Shown here: piece after piece, positions 9,804 to 19,400 of the stretch | Position numbering within the stretch: position 1 is the stretch's first letter | Layout: each line of letters starts with the position of its first letter | From: Paraburkholderia bryophila | GTDB lineage: Bacteria > Pseudomonadota > Gammaproteobacteria > Burkholderiales > Burkholderiaceae | Direction: 5' to 3' | Length of the DNA: 64,000 nt | NCBI RefSeq assembly: GCF_013409255.1 | Contig: NZ_JACCAS010000002.1 | Coordinates: 3,214,001-3,278,000, forward strand | Notes under the pieces: generated by a model | What the model was told of the DNA's origin: nothing | Databases searched by the model: none | Seen by the model: the letters and a program-made list of their open reading frames with translations, nothing else | Position numbers and translations under genes: made by a program

Positions 9804-9829
9804 GTGCTGCCCGGGAGCAGTACTTTTTT
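9804..9829 (+). terminator. Intrinsic terminator on plus strand with no plus-strand gene
   Basis: GTGCTGC and GCAGTAC pair across a CCGGGA loop (one G-U), followed directly by six T on the plus strand. The poly-T lies on the plus side only, yet both flanking genes read on the minus strand, so it would end a plus-strand or antisense transcript. As an RNA hairpin it could also protect the 3' end of the kpsEMT messenger. Confidence 0.5.
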
Positions 9830-9857
9830 GCTGATTGTCGAATCGCATCTTCCCGGC

Positions 9858-10517
9858 CTATTGATTCGCGGCATAGTCCTGGTAAAAACTGTACGCGTCA
9901 TCGTTATTTGAGAAATTATGGAGTTTTCCTTCCACAAGTACGGAAGCGCGGTCGCAATGATCTCTTATATAGCCTGCATCGTGGCTGACGATGATAAGTG
10001 AGCGATCGCGTCGGCGTTCGAACAGTTCGTGATGACACTTTGAGTGAAAACGGCTGTCGCCGACCGCGATAATTTCATCGATCAGAAAGCAGTCGAATTC
10101 GATCGCCATCGAAATGGCGAACGCGAGTCGCGCACGCATACCGGCGGAGTAGGTTTTGACAGGCTCGCGAAGATAGTAACTGAGCTCGGAAAACTCCTGA
10201 ACGAATGGCTCTGCTGCCTTTGCGTCGGCACCATATATCCGGCAAATGAACCGCAGATTGTCCATGCCGGTCAGGCTGCCCTGGAATGCACCACCGAACG
10301 CGAGTGGCCAGGAGACGCTCATTTTTCGGCTGATGCGACCGGAAGAGGGCAGTTCCGCCCCACTCACCATGCGAATCATGGTGGACTTGCCGGCTCCATT
10401 TCGACCGAGAACGCCGACTTTCTCTCCCTTCTCGATTCGAAGGTTGATGCTGTTCAATACCGTACGTCGCCCCTGACGCGTGTGATAGGCCTTGGAAACG
10501 TCGTGTAGTTCAATCAT
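9858..10517 (-). CDS. kpsT: Capsule export ABC transporter ATPase (KpsT-like)
   Basis: This is the cytoplasmic ATPase of the polysaccharide exporter, 219 residues from the ATG at 10517, beginning [19 protein letters not shown]. The frame extends further upstream, but the start at 10517 overlaps the permease stop as ATGA, and the length then matches KpsT/BexA/CtrD proteins. Visible motifs are Walker [10 protein letters not shown], signature [14 protein letters not shown], Walker B CFLIDEI and the H-loop SHD. It lacks the long C-terminal carbohydrate-binding domain of O-antigen Wzt proteins, which supports the KpsT class with its lipid-recognised, full-length-chain export. Confidence 0.93.
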   Translation of the reverse strand: MIELHDVSKAYHTRQGRRTVLNSINLRIEKGEKVGVLGRNGAGKSTMIRMVSGAELPSSGRISRKMSVSWPLAFGGAFQGSLTGMDNLRFICRIYGADAKAAEPFVQEFSELSYYLREPVKTYSAGMRARLAFAISMAIEFDCFLIDEIIAVGDSRFHSKCHHELFERRRDRSLIIVSHDAGYIRDHCDRASVLVEGKLHNFSNNDDAYSFYQDYAANQ

Positions 10518-11305
10518 TCCGGCTCCACTCGCAGGCTGGCGTCGCGCACTAGCGTGAGGCCGATCAGGAGGAGCACCAGATCCGAAACGATCATGTATCC
10601 AATATCGTAGTGAGGTTTGACGAGCGAGCCGAAATAACCACTGCGCAGCATTTCCACGCCATGGACCATTGGAATCAGCATGACGATTTTCTGTGCGACG
10701 GGTGGCAGCCATTCAACCATGAATGCGGCGCCAGACAACGGAAAGAGAAGGTAGGCGATCGTGTGCCAGATTCGATCAATGGTCTCGCTGCGTTCGCTCA
10801 GCGCGCCAATGGTAAATCCAAGGCCAGTTCCGAGAATCACCAGATAAACCCAGCCGCAGATCATTAGCATGATGTCGTGCGGGGGCGCCATCATGCCCAG
10901 CGTGACAAAGAAGATAGTCAGAAAGATAAGCGACATGGTGGCGCCCGACACCTCGAGCAGCACCCGTGCAAAAAAGAAGTCAATGACCCGGACGTTGCGG
11001 TGGTACAGCAGGCTTTGATTGGGGAGGATCGCTAGCGCACACCGATTGGCGCAGTTTCTCCAAAGCAGGATGGTGGAGTACCCGGTAACGGCGAATGCGG
11101 TAATCGGCAGATTGACGCCATGCGTAGCTTTGCTTGCCGTCCAGAGCGCCGTCACCCCGAGAGTGAAGGACATCGGCTCAAAGAATATCCACAGGAAACC
11201 AACGTTATGCCGCCCGTAACGAGTCAATATCTCGCGCATGAGCAGTGCGCCAATCACGCGGCACTGGATCTGAAATGATCGACGCAAGGTCGTGTCGTGC
11301 TTCAA
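10514..11305 (-). CDS. kpsM: Capsule export ABC transporter permease (KpsM-like)
   Basis: This 263-residue inner-membrane protein belongs to the ABC-2 permease family, with about six hydrophobic segments. The N-terminal [20 protein letters not shown] is the amphipathic start typical of KpsM/BexB/CtrC, and the C-terminal [14 protein letters not shown] and [12 protein letters not shown] are typical of these exporters. It overlaps the KpsT-like ATPase by 4 bp and starts 13 bp after the KpsE-like gene. Together they would export lipid-linked polysaccharide to the periplasm. Confidence 0.93.
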   Translation of the reverse strand: MKHDTTLRRSFQIQCRVIGALLMREILTRYGRHNVGFLWIFFEPMSFTLGVTALWTASKATHGVNLPITAFAVTGYSTILLWRNCANRCALAILPNQSLLYHRNVRVIDFFFARVLLEVSGATMSLIFLTIFFVTLGMMAPPHDIMLMICGWVYLVILGTGLGFTIGALSERSETIDRIWHTIAYLLFPLSGAAFMVEWLPPVAQKIVMLIPMVHGVEMLRSGYFGSLVKPHYDIGYMIVSDLVLLLIGLTLVRDASLRVEPE

Positions 11306-11318
11306 CTTTGCGTCCCTG

Positions 11319-12485
11319 TTAGTCGTGATGTTCGCGCATGCCGGCGAGCAGCAGGCTCAATACGCCCCAAATGATCGTGCCGAGTGCGAAGACTTCGAGA
11401 ATGGATTTAAGCCGCTTGGGCTCCGTCGCCACATCGGGGGTGTTGGGCTGAACGAGGCGCTCGAGATAGAGTTGCTTGCGCTCCGCGTTGGCCTGTGCGC
11501 CCTCGAGTGCCGCCATGGCGGAAGCCAGTTGCTTGTCAGCGAACTGGGCGTCGAGTTGCAGGCGCGCATAGTTCGCTGCTTTACCCGACAACGAGTTGTT
11601 GCCGCCCGTCACGCCGCTTGTGGCTTCCTTTATCTGCTGTTGAAGCGAGCTGATTGTGGTGCGAAGCGTGGGGATCTGAGGGTTCTGAGGAGCAATGGAT
11701 TGCAGTTGAGTCAACTGGGTCTGTGCGGCAAACAATTGCGTTTGCAGTGTGCTGACTTGTTGCAACTGCAGCGCCGATTGACGTTCCGGGTCGAAGACCG
11801 CATATGAGTTCCGGTACATGGCCAGCGCCGCAGCCGCGTCTTTGGCTTTCGCCGCCGCGCTGTCGACTTGCCGCTGCGCGAACCTGACGGTGTCGATTGC
11901 GCCGCGGTCGTTCATGCGGTTGATCAGGCGTTCACTCATGGCGAGCAACGCTTGGTTAATTTTTGCGGCGTCGTCTGCGGAGAACGCGCGTACCTGCAAG
12001 GTCGTGATGGCGGAGGTCGAATCGAGGTCCGCCGAGACGATATGCTTGCCGTAGTACCGCCACAGTGATTCGAAGCTGTCGTCGAATGTCCGCCTGAATC
12101 GGCTAACGAAGTCGCCGTGCTCGCTGTACTCGTCGCGAATGAAGTTATTCTGGTTCAGTTCTTTCAATGCGTCCCGCGATTGAATGTAGTCAATCACGGG
12201 GTAGGTGTCGTCTTGCGCGCGCGAGAAGCCGCTGCCTTGCAGCAACGCGCCAACCACGCTGACCTGGCTTTGTCGCTGTGCTGTACGTACCACAAACCGC
12301 GACTCCGACACATAAACATCCGAAGCAATCAGCCCGAAATACACAATGGCAATCGTGGTCGGCACGACGACTGTCAGCGCAAAAATGCGATTGACGCCCT
12401 TGATACGTTCGACCAGCCCTTTCTTTTTCCCCGAAGGCGGCAGCGCCTCGTTGTTGCTAGATACTGTTTCCAACGTCTTATCCAA
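11319..12485 (-). CDS. kpsE: Capsule export inner-membrane polysaccharide co-polymerase (KpsE-like)
   Basis: This is a KpsE/BexC/CtrB-type protein of about 388 residues. One membrane segment near the N-terminus (VNRIFALTVVVPTTIAIVYF) is followed by YVSESRFVVRTAQRQ and VIDYIQSRDALKEL, a long Ala/Gln-rich coiled coil in the periplasm, and a C-terminal membrane helix before MREHHD. The TTG at 12485 is chosen because GGAAGA lies about 10 bases upstream; an in-frame ATG at 12572 would add 29 residues but has no ribosome site. It is the first gene of the minus-strand operon and links the ABC transporter to an outer-membrane KpsD-type channel, which is not in this window. Confidence 0.85.
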   Translation of the reverse strand: MDKTLETVSSNNEALPPSGKKKGLVERIKGVNRIFALTVVVPTTIAIVYFGLIASDVYVSESRFVVRTAQRQSQVSVVGALLQGSGFSRAQDDTYPVIDYIQSRDALKELNQNNFIRDEYSEHGDFVSRFRRTFDDSFESLWRYYGKHIVSADLDSTSAITTLQVRAFSADDAAKINQALLAMSERLINRMNDRGAIDTVRFAQRQVDSAAAKAKDAAAALAMYRNSYAVFDPERQSALQLQQVSTLQTQLFAAQTQLTQLQSIAPQNPQIPTLRTTISSLQQQIKEATSGVTGGNNSLSGKAANYARLQLDAQFADKQLASAMAALEGAQANAERKQLYLERLVQPNTPDVATEPKRLKSILEVFALGTIIWGVLSLLLAGMREHHD

Positions 12486-12938
12486 ACTGAATAGTTCTTC
12501 CAATCCCCTTGCCGCCTGAAAGGTGTAGCAAAGAGAAGAGCGGGAGCACCCGCAAAAGGTCTGCAACTCCATGCGAGCGCAAACGTTTTACGTGAGCCAA
12601 TGCGAATCCTTGCGCGATGTATTTCCGCGATCGCAAATGCGCGAAATGCGCGCAAAGCATTACACGAAACATCACTAACATATGCCTTGCCGACAGAGCA
12701 AGGGCGGCCGATTATAGCCACGGGCTATGCCCTGCGCCATCCCATCTTCTCTTCATTTCCAAAAATTTCATATTTTTTCTTACCCTTACTTATGTTTTAT
12801 GCCGTAATGATGTATTCTCCGAACCTTGCTTAAGACCGGCAAGCCACTACTCAAACGATTCCGAGGTTTTCAGGGAAAAGTCACGTCTGTACGGCGTTAT
12901 TTTTCTCTCGCACTCGGGCCGCTTTTCGACGTAATTAC
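12486..12938. promoter_or_regulatory. Divergent AT-rich capsule control region
   Basis: This stretch separates the divergent KpsE-like and KpsS-like genes, so promoters of both capsule arms should lie here. Positions 12760-12920 are much richer in A/T than the surrounding genes (runs such as TTTCATATTTTTTCTTACCC). No JUMPstart/ops element (GGCGGTAG) was found on either strand by eye. Short ATG frames here look like chance. Confidence 0.5.
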
Positions 12939-14147
12939 ATGCACCGTTCCTTTCTCGCCCTGCAAGGCACGGCTTCTCCGTTCTTTAGCCGACTTGCGAT
13001 TGCATTGCGCGAGCGCGGCCATGCGGTCCGAAGAATTAATTTTTGTGGCGGCGATCTGGTGTACGCGGGAAATGGCGATGCCCAAAATTTCAGCGGCCAG
13101 GCGAGCGAGTTAAGCGACTGGTATGCCAATCAAGTGAAGCGCAACAGCTTTACCGACGTCTTAATGTTCGGTGACTGCCGCGACATTCACCGTCAAATGC
13201 ATCCTATTGCACAAGCCAATGGGTTGCGCGTCCACGTTTTCGAAGAGGGTTATGTCCGCCCGCATTGGTTGACGCTGGAAAAGCACGGCGTCAATGGCCG
13301 TTCGCAATTGCCGCGCGATCCCGGCTGGTATCTCGATCAGCGTCGCGTTACGCCACCGGGTCCGGCCGGCCAACCGACCGGCTATAACCTCTATGAACGC
13401 GCGTTCCACGATATCCGTTATCGCGGCGCGAATACTTTATTCGCCACGCGCTTTCCGCATTACCGCAGCCATCGTCCGAGAAACGGCTTCTTCGAGTACT
13501 CCGGACTGGCCGCCCGCGCATTGCGTCAACGCCGGCACCATCGCGATTCAGACCAGGTCACGCGTGAGTTGCTGGACGCGGGCCGCGCGTACTACATTTT
13601 CCCGCTGCAATTGAATTCGGACGCGCAGATCGTCGTCCATTCACCGTTCGACAGCGTGCGCGAAGCGATCGCGAAAGTACTGACCTCGTTCGCGCGTCAC
13701 GCGTCGGCCGACAGTTGGCTCGTGATCAAGAATCATCCGCTCGACACCGGCCTGATCGACTATCGTCGTCACGCCGAGCAACTCGCGCGTGAACTCGGTA
13801 TGGCCGAACGCCTGCGTTTCATCGACGCGGGCCATCTGCCGACGCTGCTCGATCACGCACGCGGCGCCGTCGTCGTGAACAGTACGGTCGGTTTGTCGGC
13901 GCTGCATCACCGTCGTCCTTTGATCGCGTTGGGCGCCGCCATTTACGGCATGCCGGGCCTCACCTGGCAGGGCTCGCTGGACGACTTCTGGCTGCACGCC
14001 GAAGCGCCGGACATGCATCTCTATCAAGCGTTTCTGGACTACGTGGTGCACCACACCCAGATCAACGGCGACTTCTACACACGCAGCGGGATCGCCATGG
14101 CGACGGCCGGCGCGGTGCGGCGACTCGAGGCGGCCTCGCATGCGTAA
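12939..14147 (+). CDS. kpsS: Capsule polysaccharide export/Kdo-linker protein KpsS (WcbO-like)
   Basis: This 402-residue protein belongs to the Capsule_synth family. It has the KpsS start (FLALQGTASPFFSRLAIALR), then RINFCGGDLVY, VFEEGYVRPHWLTLE, and the conserved LVIKNHPLD and VVVNSTVGLSALHH motifs. KpsS adds the first beta-Kdo residue to the phosphatidylglycerol terminus of group-2-type capsules, and KpsC then extends it; no KpsC is seen in this window. The ribosome site is weak, but the start gives the normal N-terminus. It is the first gene of the plus-strand capsule arm and overlaps the SDR gene by 8 bp. Confidence 0.92.
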   Translation: MHRSFLALQGTASPFFSRLAIALRERGHAVRRINFCGGDLVYAGNGDAQNFSGQASELSDWYANQVKRNSFTDVLMFGDCRDIHRQMHPIAQANGLRVHVFEEGYVRPHWLTLEKHGVNGRSQLPRDPGWYLDQRRVTPPGPAGQPTGYNLYERAFHDIRYRGANTLFATRFPHYRSHRPRNGFFEYSGLAARALRQRRHHRDSDQVTRELLDAGRAYYIFPLQLNSDAQIVVHSPFDSVREAIAKVLTSFARHASADSWLVIKNHPLDTGLIDYRRHAEQLARELGMAERLRFIDAGHLPTLLDHARGAVVVNSTVGLSALHHRRPLIALGAAIYGMPGLTWQGSLDDFWLHAEAPDMHLYQAFLDYVVHHTQINGDFYTRSGIAMATAGAVRRLEAASHA

Positions 14148-14925
14148 CACCGCGCCACGCCACGTCGTCATTACTGGCGCGAGCGCGGGGCTCGGCCGCG
14201 CGCTCGCGCATGCGTATGCGGCGCCCGGCGTGGTGCTGGGTCTGATCGGCCGCGATGCCGACCGACTCGACGCTGTAGCGGAGACCTGTCGCGCGCAGGG
14301 CGCGCAAGTCGACACCGGCCTGATCGACGTGCGTGACGGCGCGGCGATGCAAACATGGCTCGACCAGTTCGACGACCGTCATCCGATCGATCTGCTGATC
14401 GCCAACGCCGGCGCAGCGAGCACGCTCGCGTCCGCGCAGGATTGGGAAGGGCTGGCGCGCACGGCGGCGATCGTCGACACCAATTTCTACGGCGCGATCC
14501 ACGCGGCGCTGCCGGTCATTGCCCGCATGCGGCCGCGCAACAGCGGCCAGATCGCGCTCATCAGTTCGATCGCCGCGCTGCGCGGCATGGCGATTTCACC
14601 GGCGTATTGCGCGAGCAAATCGGCGATCAAAGCGTATGGCGACTCGGTCCGCCCGATCCTCGCGCGCGACGGCGTACGCATGTCGATCGTCTTGCCGGGT
14701 TTTGTGAAGACGGCGATGAGCGATGTCTTCCCCGGCGACAAACCGTTCCTCTGGTCGGCGGAAAAAGCCGCGAAGCACATTCAGCGCAAGTTGCAAAACG
14801 GCCGCGCCGAAATAGCGTTTCCGGGTCTGCTGGCATTCGGTATGCGTCTTCTGCCGTTGCTGCCCGCGTTCATCGCCGACGCGATTCTTGGCGGCCTGTC
14901 GTACCTGCCACGCGAGGAGCGCTGA
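14140..14925 (+). CDS. wcbP: SDR oxidoreductase, capsule locus (WcbP-like)
   Basis: This is a classical short-chain dehydrogenase of 261 residues. It has the cofactor motif TGASAGLGRALA, the NAG motif in LIANAGAAS, and the catalytic Ser in ISSIAAL with YCASKSAIKAYGDS. Downstream, PGFVKTAMSDVFPGDKPF resembles SDRs acting on lipid-like ketones. It overlaps kpsS and is followed directly by the sulfatase-fold gene, so the three are co-translated. Position and family match wcbP of the B. pseudomallei capsule locus. The inferred role is reduction of a keto group on a capsule lipid or sugar intermediate; the substrate is unproven. Confidence 0.88.
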   Translation: MRNTAPRHVVITGASAGLGRALAHAYAAPGVVLGLIGRDADRLDAVAETCRAQGAQVDTGLIDVRDGAAMQTWLDQFDDRHPIDLLIANAGAASTLASAQDWEGLARTAAIVDTNFYGAIHAALPVIARMRPRNSGQIALISSIAALRGMAISPAYCASKSAIKAYGDSVRPILARDGVRMSIVLPGFVKTAMSDVFPGDKPFLWSAEKAAKHIQRKLQNGRAEIAFPGLLAFGMRLLPLLPAFIADAILGGLSYLPREER

Positions 14926-16461
14926 TTGCAAGCGACGCTCGCGCTCAACCTCATCGCCGCCGCCGGTCTCGCGTTTCTGCCCGAAGCGATCGCGTTGCCG
15001 CGCGCGTCGTTGCGCCGTTCGCCGGTTTCGTTCGCGCTGCATCTCTCTGCTATTGCCGTGATTTATGCGTGCCTGCTGCTGATCACGGGTCGCGTGCGCT
15101 TCTCGGCGTTCGTCGCGATTGCGCTGGTCGCGTTGCTGGCCGGTGTGAGCAATGCGAAATACGCGTCGCTGCAGGAGCCGTTCGTCTTTACGGATCTGAG
15201 TCTGTTTAGCCAGTTGTTCTCGCATCCTCGGCTCTATCTGCCGTTTCTCAGCGTGGCCACGGTGGCGGCGATCGTGATCGGCGTCGCGATGGTGATCGTG
15301 GGCTTCGTCGCGGAGACGCCGCTTGCGCAACGGCCGGTCGGCGCGCTCGCGTTGCTGGCCTGCGCCAGCCTCGCCGTGGCCTATCTGTGCGCCGCGCGCT
15401 TGCCGCTCACGCTGAACCCGGTCGACGACCAGAAGCGCCACGGTTTCTTCGCGGTGTTCGTCGCGTATCTGCTGAACGGCATGAAGCCTGCCACGGCGCG
15501 TCAGTTGCAGGACGCGTTGGCCGCGGGTCCGTTCGCGAGCGGTGCGCCGCAATCGGCTCCCGACGTGATCCTGATCCAGAGCGAGTCGTTCTTCGACGCG
15601 CGCCGTTTGGCGCCGTCGATCGATCGCGCGATCCTGAAGCACTTCGACAACGCGCGTCGCGAGTCGGTCCAGCATGGCGATCTGACGGTGCCCGCGTGGG
15701 GCGCCAATACCATGCGCACGGAGTTCGCGGTGCTGACCGGCGTCGATCAGCAGCAACTGGGCTACGCGCGTTTCTATCCGTACGCATTCGTGCGCCGCGC
15801 CTGTGCGTCGCTGGCTTCGTGGTTCAAGCGCGGCGGTTATAAAACGCTGGTGATTCACCCGTACTACGCGGATTTCTTCGGCCGCGACCGGGCCTTCAAA
15901 CATCTGCAGATCGACCGCTTTATCGACATCAAGGCCTTCGCCGATGCGCCGCGCGCCGGTCCGTATGTGTCGGACATGGCGGTCGCGGCGTCGATCGTTG
16001 CCGCGCTCGACGAGCCGCGCAACCAACCCGCCTTCATCTTTTCGATGACGATGGAAAACCACGGTCCGCTGCATCTGGAGCGGGTCGAAGCCGGCGAGGG
16101 CGCGGCCTTCCACGCCTTGGGCGACGACCCGCGCTGGCGCGACCTGACCGCTTATCTGCGCCACCTCGCCAACGCCGACGCGATGCTCGGCCACCTGATC
16201 GCCGCGTTACGCGCGCGGCCGCGCGAGACGGTGCTGTGTTTTTACGGCGATCACGTGCCGGCTTTGCCGCACGTGTTCGTCGATCTCGGGTACGAACCGT
16301 CCCGCAGCGATTACTTCATCTGGCGCAATTACGGCGACGCGCCCGCTATCCGGAAAGATTTGTGCGCCGAGCAGCTCGGGCCTGCCCTCGTTCGCTCGCT
16401 CGAACCGGTGAGGCCTCGTGGCAAGCCGGCGCGCACGCTGTACCCAACAACTGAACAATGA
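14926..16461 (+). CDS. wcbQ: Membrane sulfatase-fold (LTA synthase-type) transferase (WcbQ-like)
   Basis: This 511-residue protein has about four N-terminal membrane helices (residues 1-165) and a periplasmic alkaline-phosphatase-superfamily domain. Motifs are VILIQSESFFD (metal ligand Glu), GANTMRTEFAVLTG (likely Thr nucleophile), FSMTMENHGPLH and CFYGDHVPAL. Such proteins transfer phosphoglycerol or phosphoethanolamine, or hydrolyse sulfate or phosphate esters. The start is a TTG directly after the previous stop, with GAGGAG about 8 bases upstream. The end overlaps the polyketide synthase start as ATGA. Membrane context suggests modification of a lipid or glycan terminus on the periplasmic side. 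Confidence 0.87.
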   Translation: MQATLALNLIAAAGLAFLPEAIALPRASLRRSPVSFALHLSAIAVIYACLLLITGRVRFSAFVAIALVALLAGVSNAKYASLQEPFVFTDLSLFSQLFSHPRLYLPFLSVATVAAIVIGVAMVIVGFVAETPLAQRPVGALALLACASLAVAYLCAARLPLTLNPVDDQKRHGFFAVFVAYLLNGMKPATARQLQDALAAGPFASGAPQSAPDVILIQSESFFDARRLAPSIDRAILKHFDNARRESVQHGDLTVPAWGANTMRTEFAVLTGVDQQQLGYARFYPYAFVRRACASLASWFKRGGYKTLVIHPYYADFFGRDRAFKHLQIDRFIDIKAFADAPRAGPYVSDMAVAASIVAALDEPRNQPAFIFSMTMENHGPLHLERVEAGEGAAFHALGDDPRWRDLTAYLRHLANADAMLGHLIAALRARPRETVLCFYGDHVPALPHVFVDLGYEPSRSDYFIWRNYGDAPAIRKDLCAEQLGPALVRSLEPVRPRGKPARTLYPTTEQ

Positions 16462-19400
16462 CGAAACAGATTGCAATTGTGGGGATGGCTTGCCGTTTCC
16501 CCGGCCATGTAGAGAGCCCGGACGACTTCTGGGCCTTGCTGCGCGACGAAAAAGACGCGGTCACTCAGGTGCCGGCCGACCGCTTCGGCACGGAGTTCTA
16601 TCAGCATCCGTCGAAGCGCGAAGCGGGTAAGAGCTATACGTTCTCGGCCGGCGTGCTCGACGACGTCGCCGGTTTCGACGCGGCGTTCTTCGGCATTTCG
16701 CCGCGCGAGGCGCAGCAGATGGATCCGCAGCAGCGGCTGCTGCTCGAACTCGCGTGGGAAACCTTCGAGGACGCGGGCGTGCGTCCGCGCGACATGGAAG
16801 GCAGCCACTGCGCGGTATATATCGGCGTGGCGAGTCCGGACTACGGCAATCGTTTCGTCGACGACCTGAACGCGGTCGATCCGTATTCGGCGACCGGCAA
16901 CACGCTTAGCATCGCGTCGAACCGTCTGTCGTATCTGTTCGATCTGCGCGGGCCGAGCGTGTCGGTGGATACGGCGTGCTCGTCGTCGCTGGTGGCCTTG
17001 CACCAGGCGTGTCAGGCTTTGCAATCCGGCGACGCCGAGATCGCGCTCGCCGGCGGTGTGAATCTGCTGCTGCATCCGTTTGGTTTCGTGACGTTCTCGA
17101 AGGCCTCGATGCTGTCGCCGCGCGGTCGCTGCCGCGCGTTCGACGCAAGCGGCGACGGCTATGTGCGTTCGGAAGGCGGCGCGCTGGTGATGCTCAAAAC
17201 GCTCGACCGTGCGTTAGCCGACGGCGACACGATTCATGCGGTGATCGCCGGCTCGGGTGTCAACTCGGACGGCTACTCGCAAGGCGGCATCAGCGTGCCG
17301 GGCGCGGCCACCCAGGCGGCGCTGCTGCGCACGGTGTACGACCGCGCGGGCGTCGATCCGCGTTCGCTCGCGTATGTTGAAGCGCACGGCACGGGCACGG
17401 CGGTCGGCGATCCGATCGAAGCGCGTGCGCTGATGGAAGTGGCGTCGGCGGGGCGTGAGGTGGACCGTCCGCTGTTGATCGGCTCGGTGAAGACCAACGT
17501 GGGTCACCTGGAAACGGCGTCGGGCATGGCCGGGCTGATCAAGGCGATTCTGTGCCTGAAGCATCGCGCGGTGCCGAAGACGCTGCATTTCGAAACGCCC
17601 AATCCGGCGATCGATTTCGTCGGCGGCCGCTTGCGCGTGGTGGATCGTCTGACGCCGCTTGGCAGCGACGGGCAGCCGCTGGTGATCGGTGTCAATTCGT
17701 TCGGCTTCGGCGGGACGAATGCGCACGTCGTGCTGAAAGAAGCGCCGGGCGCTGTTACGACGGCGCCAGCGGCTGGCGACAACGATAACGAAACCCGCAC
17801 CGATAACGATAGCGATAGCGGCAAAGACAACGACATCGCGCCGTTACCGCTCATCCTCTCGGCACGCTCGGCCGCCGCGTTGCCGGCACTGGCTGCGCGC
17901 TATCTGGCCGCGCTGGAGAGCGGCACGTCGTGGAACACGCTCGCGTCGAACGCGGCGCATCGTCGGCAATGGTTGAAGTACCGCGCGGTGATCGCACCGG
18001 CCACGTCAGACGAAGCACGCGCGGCACTCGGCGCGCTAATCGCGCCGACGCCGGATCAGACGACGTCGGCACTCGTGCAAGGCGACACACCGGGCGACGA
18101 CACACGTCTCGCACTGGTGTTCTCCGGCAACGGTTCGCAGTGGGCCGGCATGGGCAAGCAGTTGGTCGAACAGGAGCCCGTATTCAGCGCCGCGCTCGAC
18201 GAGCTCGACGCATTGTGGTGCGCCGACGGCAGCCCGTCGCTGGTCGCCGCGTTGCGCGAAGGCGTGAGCGCCACGTTGCTGGAAGCCACCGAACACGCGC
18301 AGCCGTTGCTGTTCGCGCTGCAGGTCGGCGTAGTGCGCGTGATCGAAGCGCGCGGCGTCGGCTTCGACGTGTGCCTTGGTCACAGCGTCGGCGAAGTCGC
18401 CGCTGCGTGGGCCTCGGGCGCGCTGACGCTGGCGCAGGCCGTCCACGTGATCAAGATCCGTAGCCGTGCTCAGGCCACCACGCGCGGCACGGGTCGCATG
18501 GCCGCCGCCGGTCTCGGCGAAACCGCCATGCGCGCGCTGCTCGCGCAACTGGGCGTCGATACCGATGTGGAAGTGGCGGGCGTGAACAGCCCGCAAGCAG
18601 TGACGTTGGCCGGTCCGTTCGGTGCATTGCAACGGGTCGAAGCGGCAGTGAAGGAAAGCGGTCGCTTCTTCCAGATGCTGGATCTCGACTACGCGTTTCA
18701 CAGCCGCCAGATGAATCCGATCGAGCCGGGCGTGCTGCAAGGCCTCGCCGATCTGACGCCGGGCGCGGCGACGCGCCGTTTCGTTTCGACCGTGACGGGC
18801 GCCGAACTGGCAGGCACCGAACTCGACGCGCATTACTGGTGGCGCAATATCCGCGAGCCGGTGCGTTTCGGCGAAGCCGTCGCGCAGGTTGCGCAAACCG
18901 GCGTGCGCCTGTTCCTCGAAGTCGGCCCGCATTCGATCCTGCGCACGTATGTGACGCAAACGCTCGACGACGTCCGCGTCAGCGGCCGCTCGCTGCCCAC
19001 GCTCAAGCGCCATCACGACAGCGCGCGGATGCTGCAACAGGCGATCCACGCGACGATCGCGAACGGCGCGCGCGTCGACGCGCAACGCTTCGCACCGATG
19101 GGCGCGCGCGTGGCGCTGCCGTCGTATCCGTGGCAGCACGAACGCTATTGGCTCGGCCCGACCGCCGAAGCCTACAACCTGGTCAATCGGCGCCGCGAAC
19201 ATCCGTTGCTCGGCTACCGTCTGCACGAACACGCGCTCGCGTGGGAAAACCAGCTCGATCCGGCCGGTTTGCCGATGCTCGCCGATCACGTGGTGGATGG
19301 CGGCGTGGCGTTCCCTGGAGCGGGTTACGTCGAGATGGCGCTGGCTGCCGCGCGCGTGCATTTCGGCACCGCGAGCTGCGCGGTGCAGAACCTCGAAATC

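Noticed and set aside
12486..12938. JUMPstart/ops (GGCGGTAG) element expected before capsule genes
   Set aside because: Not found on either strand by eye in this control region or before manC. RfaH-type control is not supported here.
14596..16194. Minus-strand open frame of 532 codons opposite the SDR and sulfatase-fold genes
   Set aside because: Low-complexity Arg/Gln/Glu composition, overlap with two real genes and no start context.
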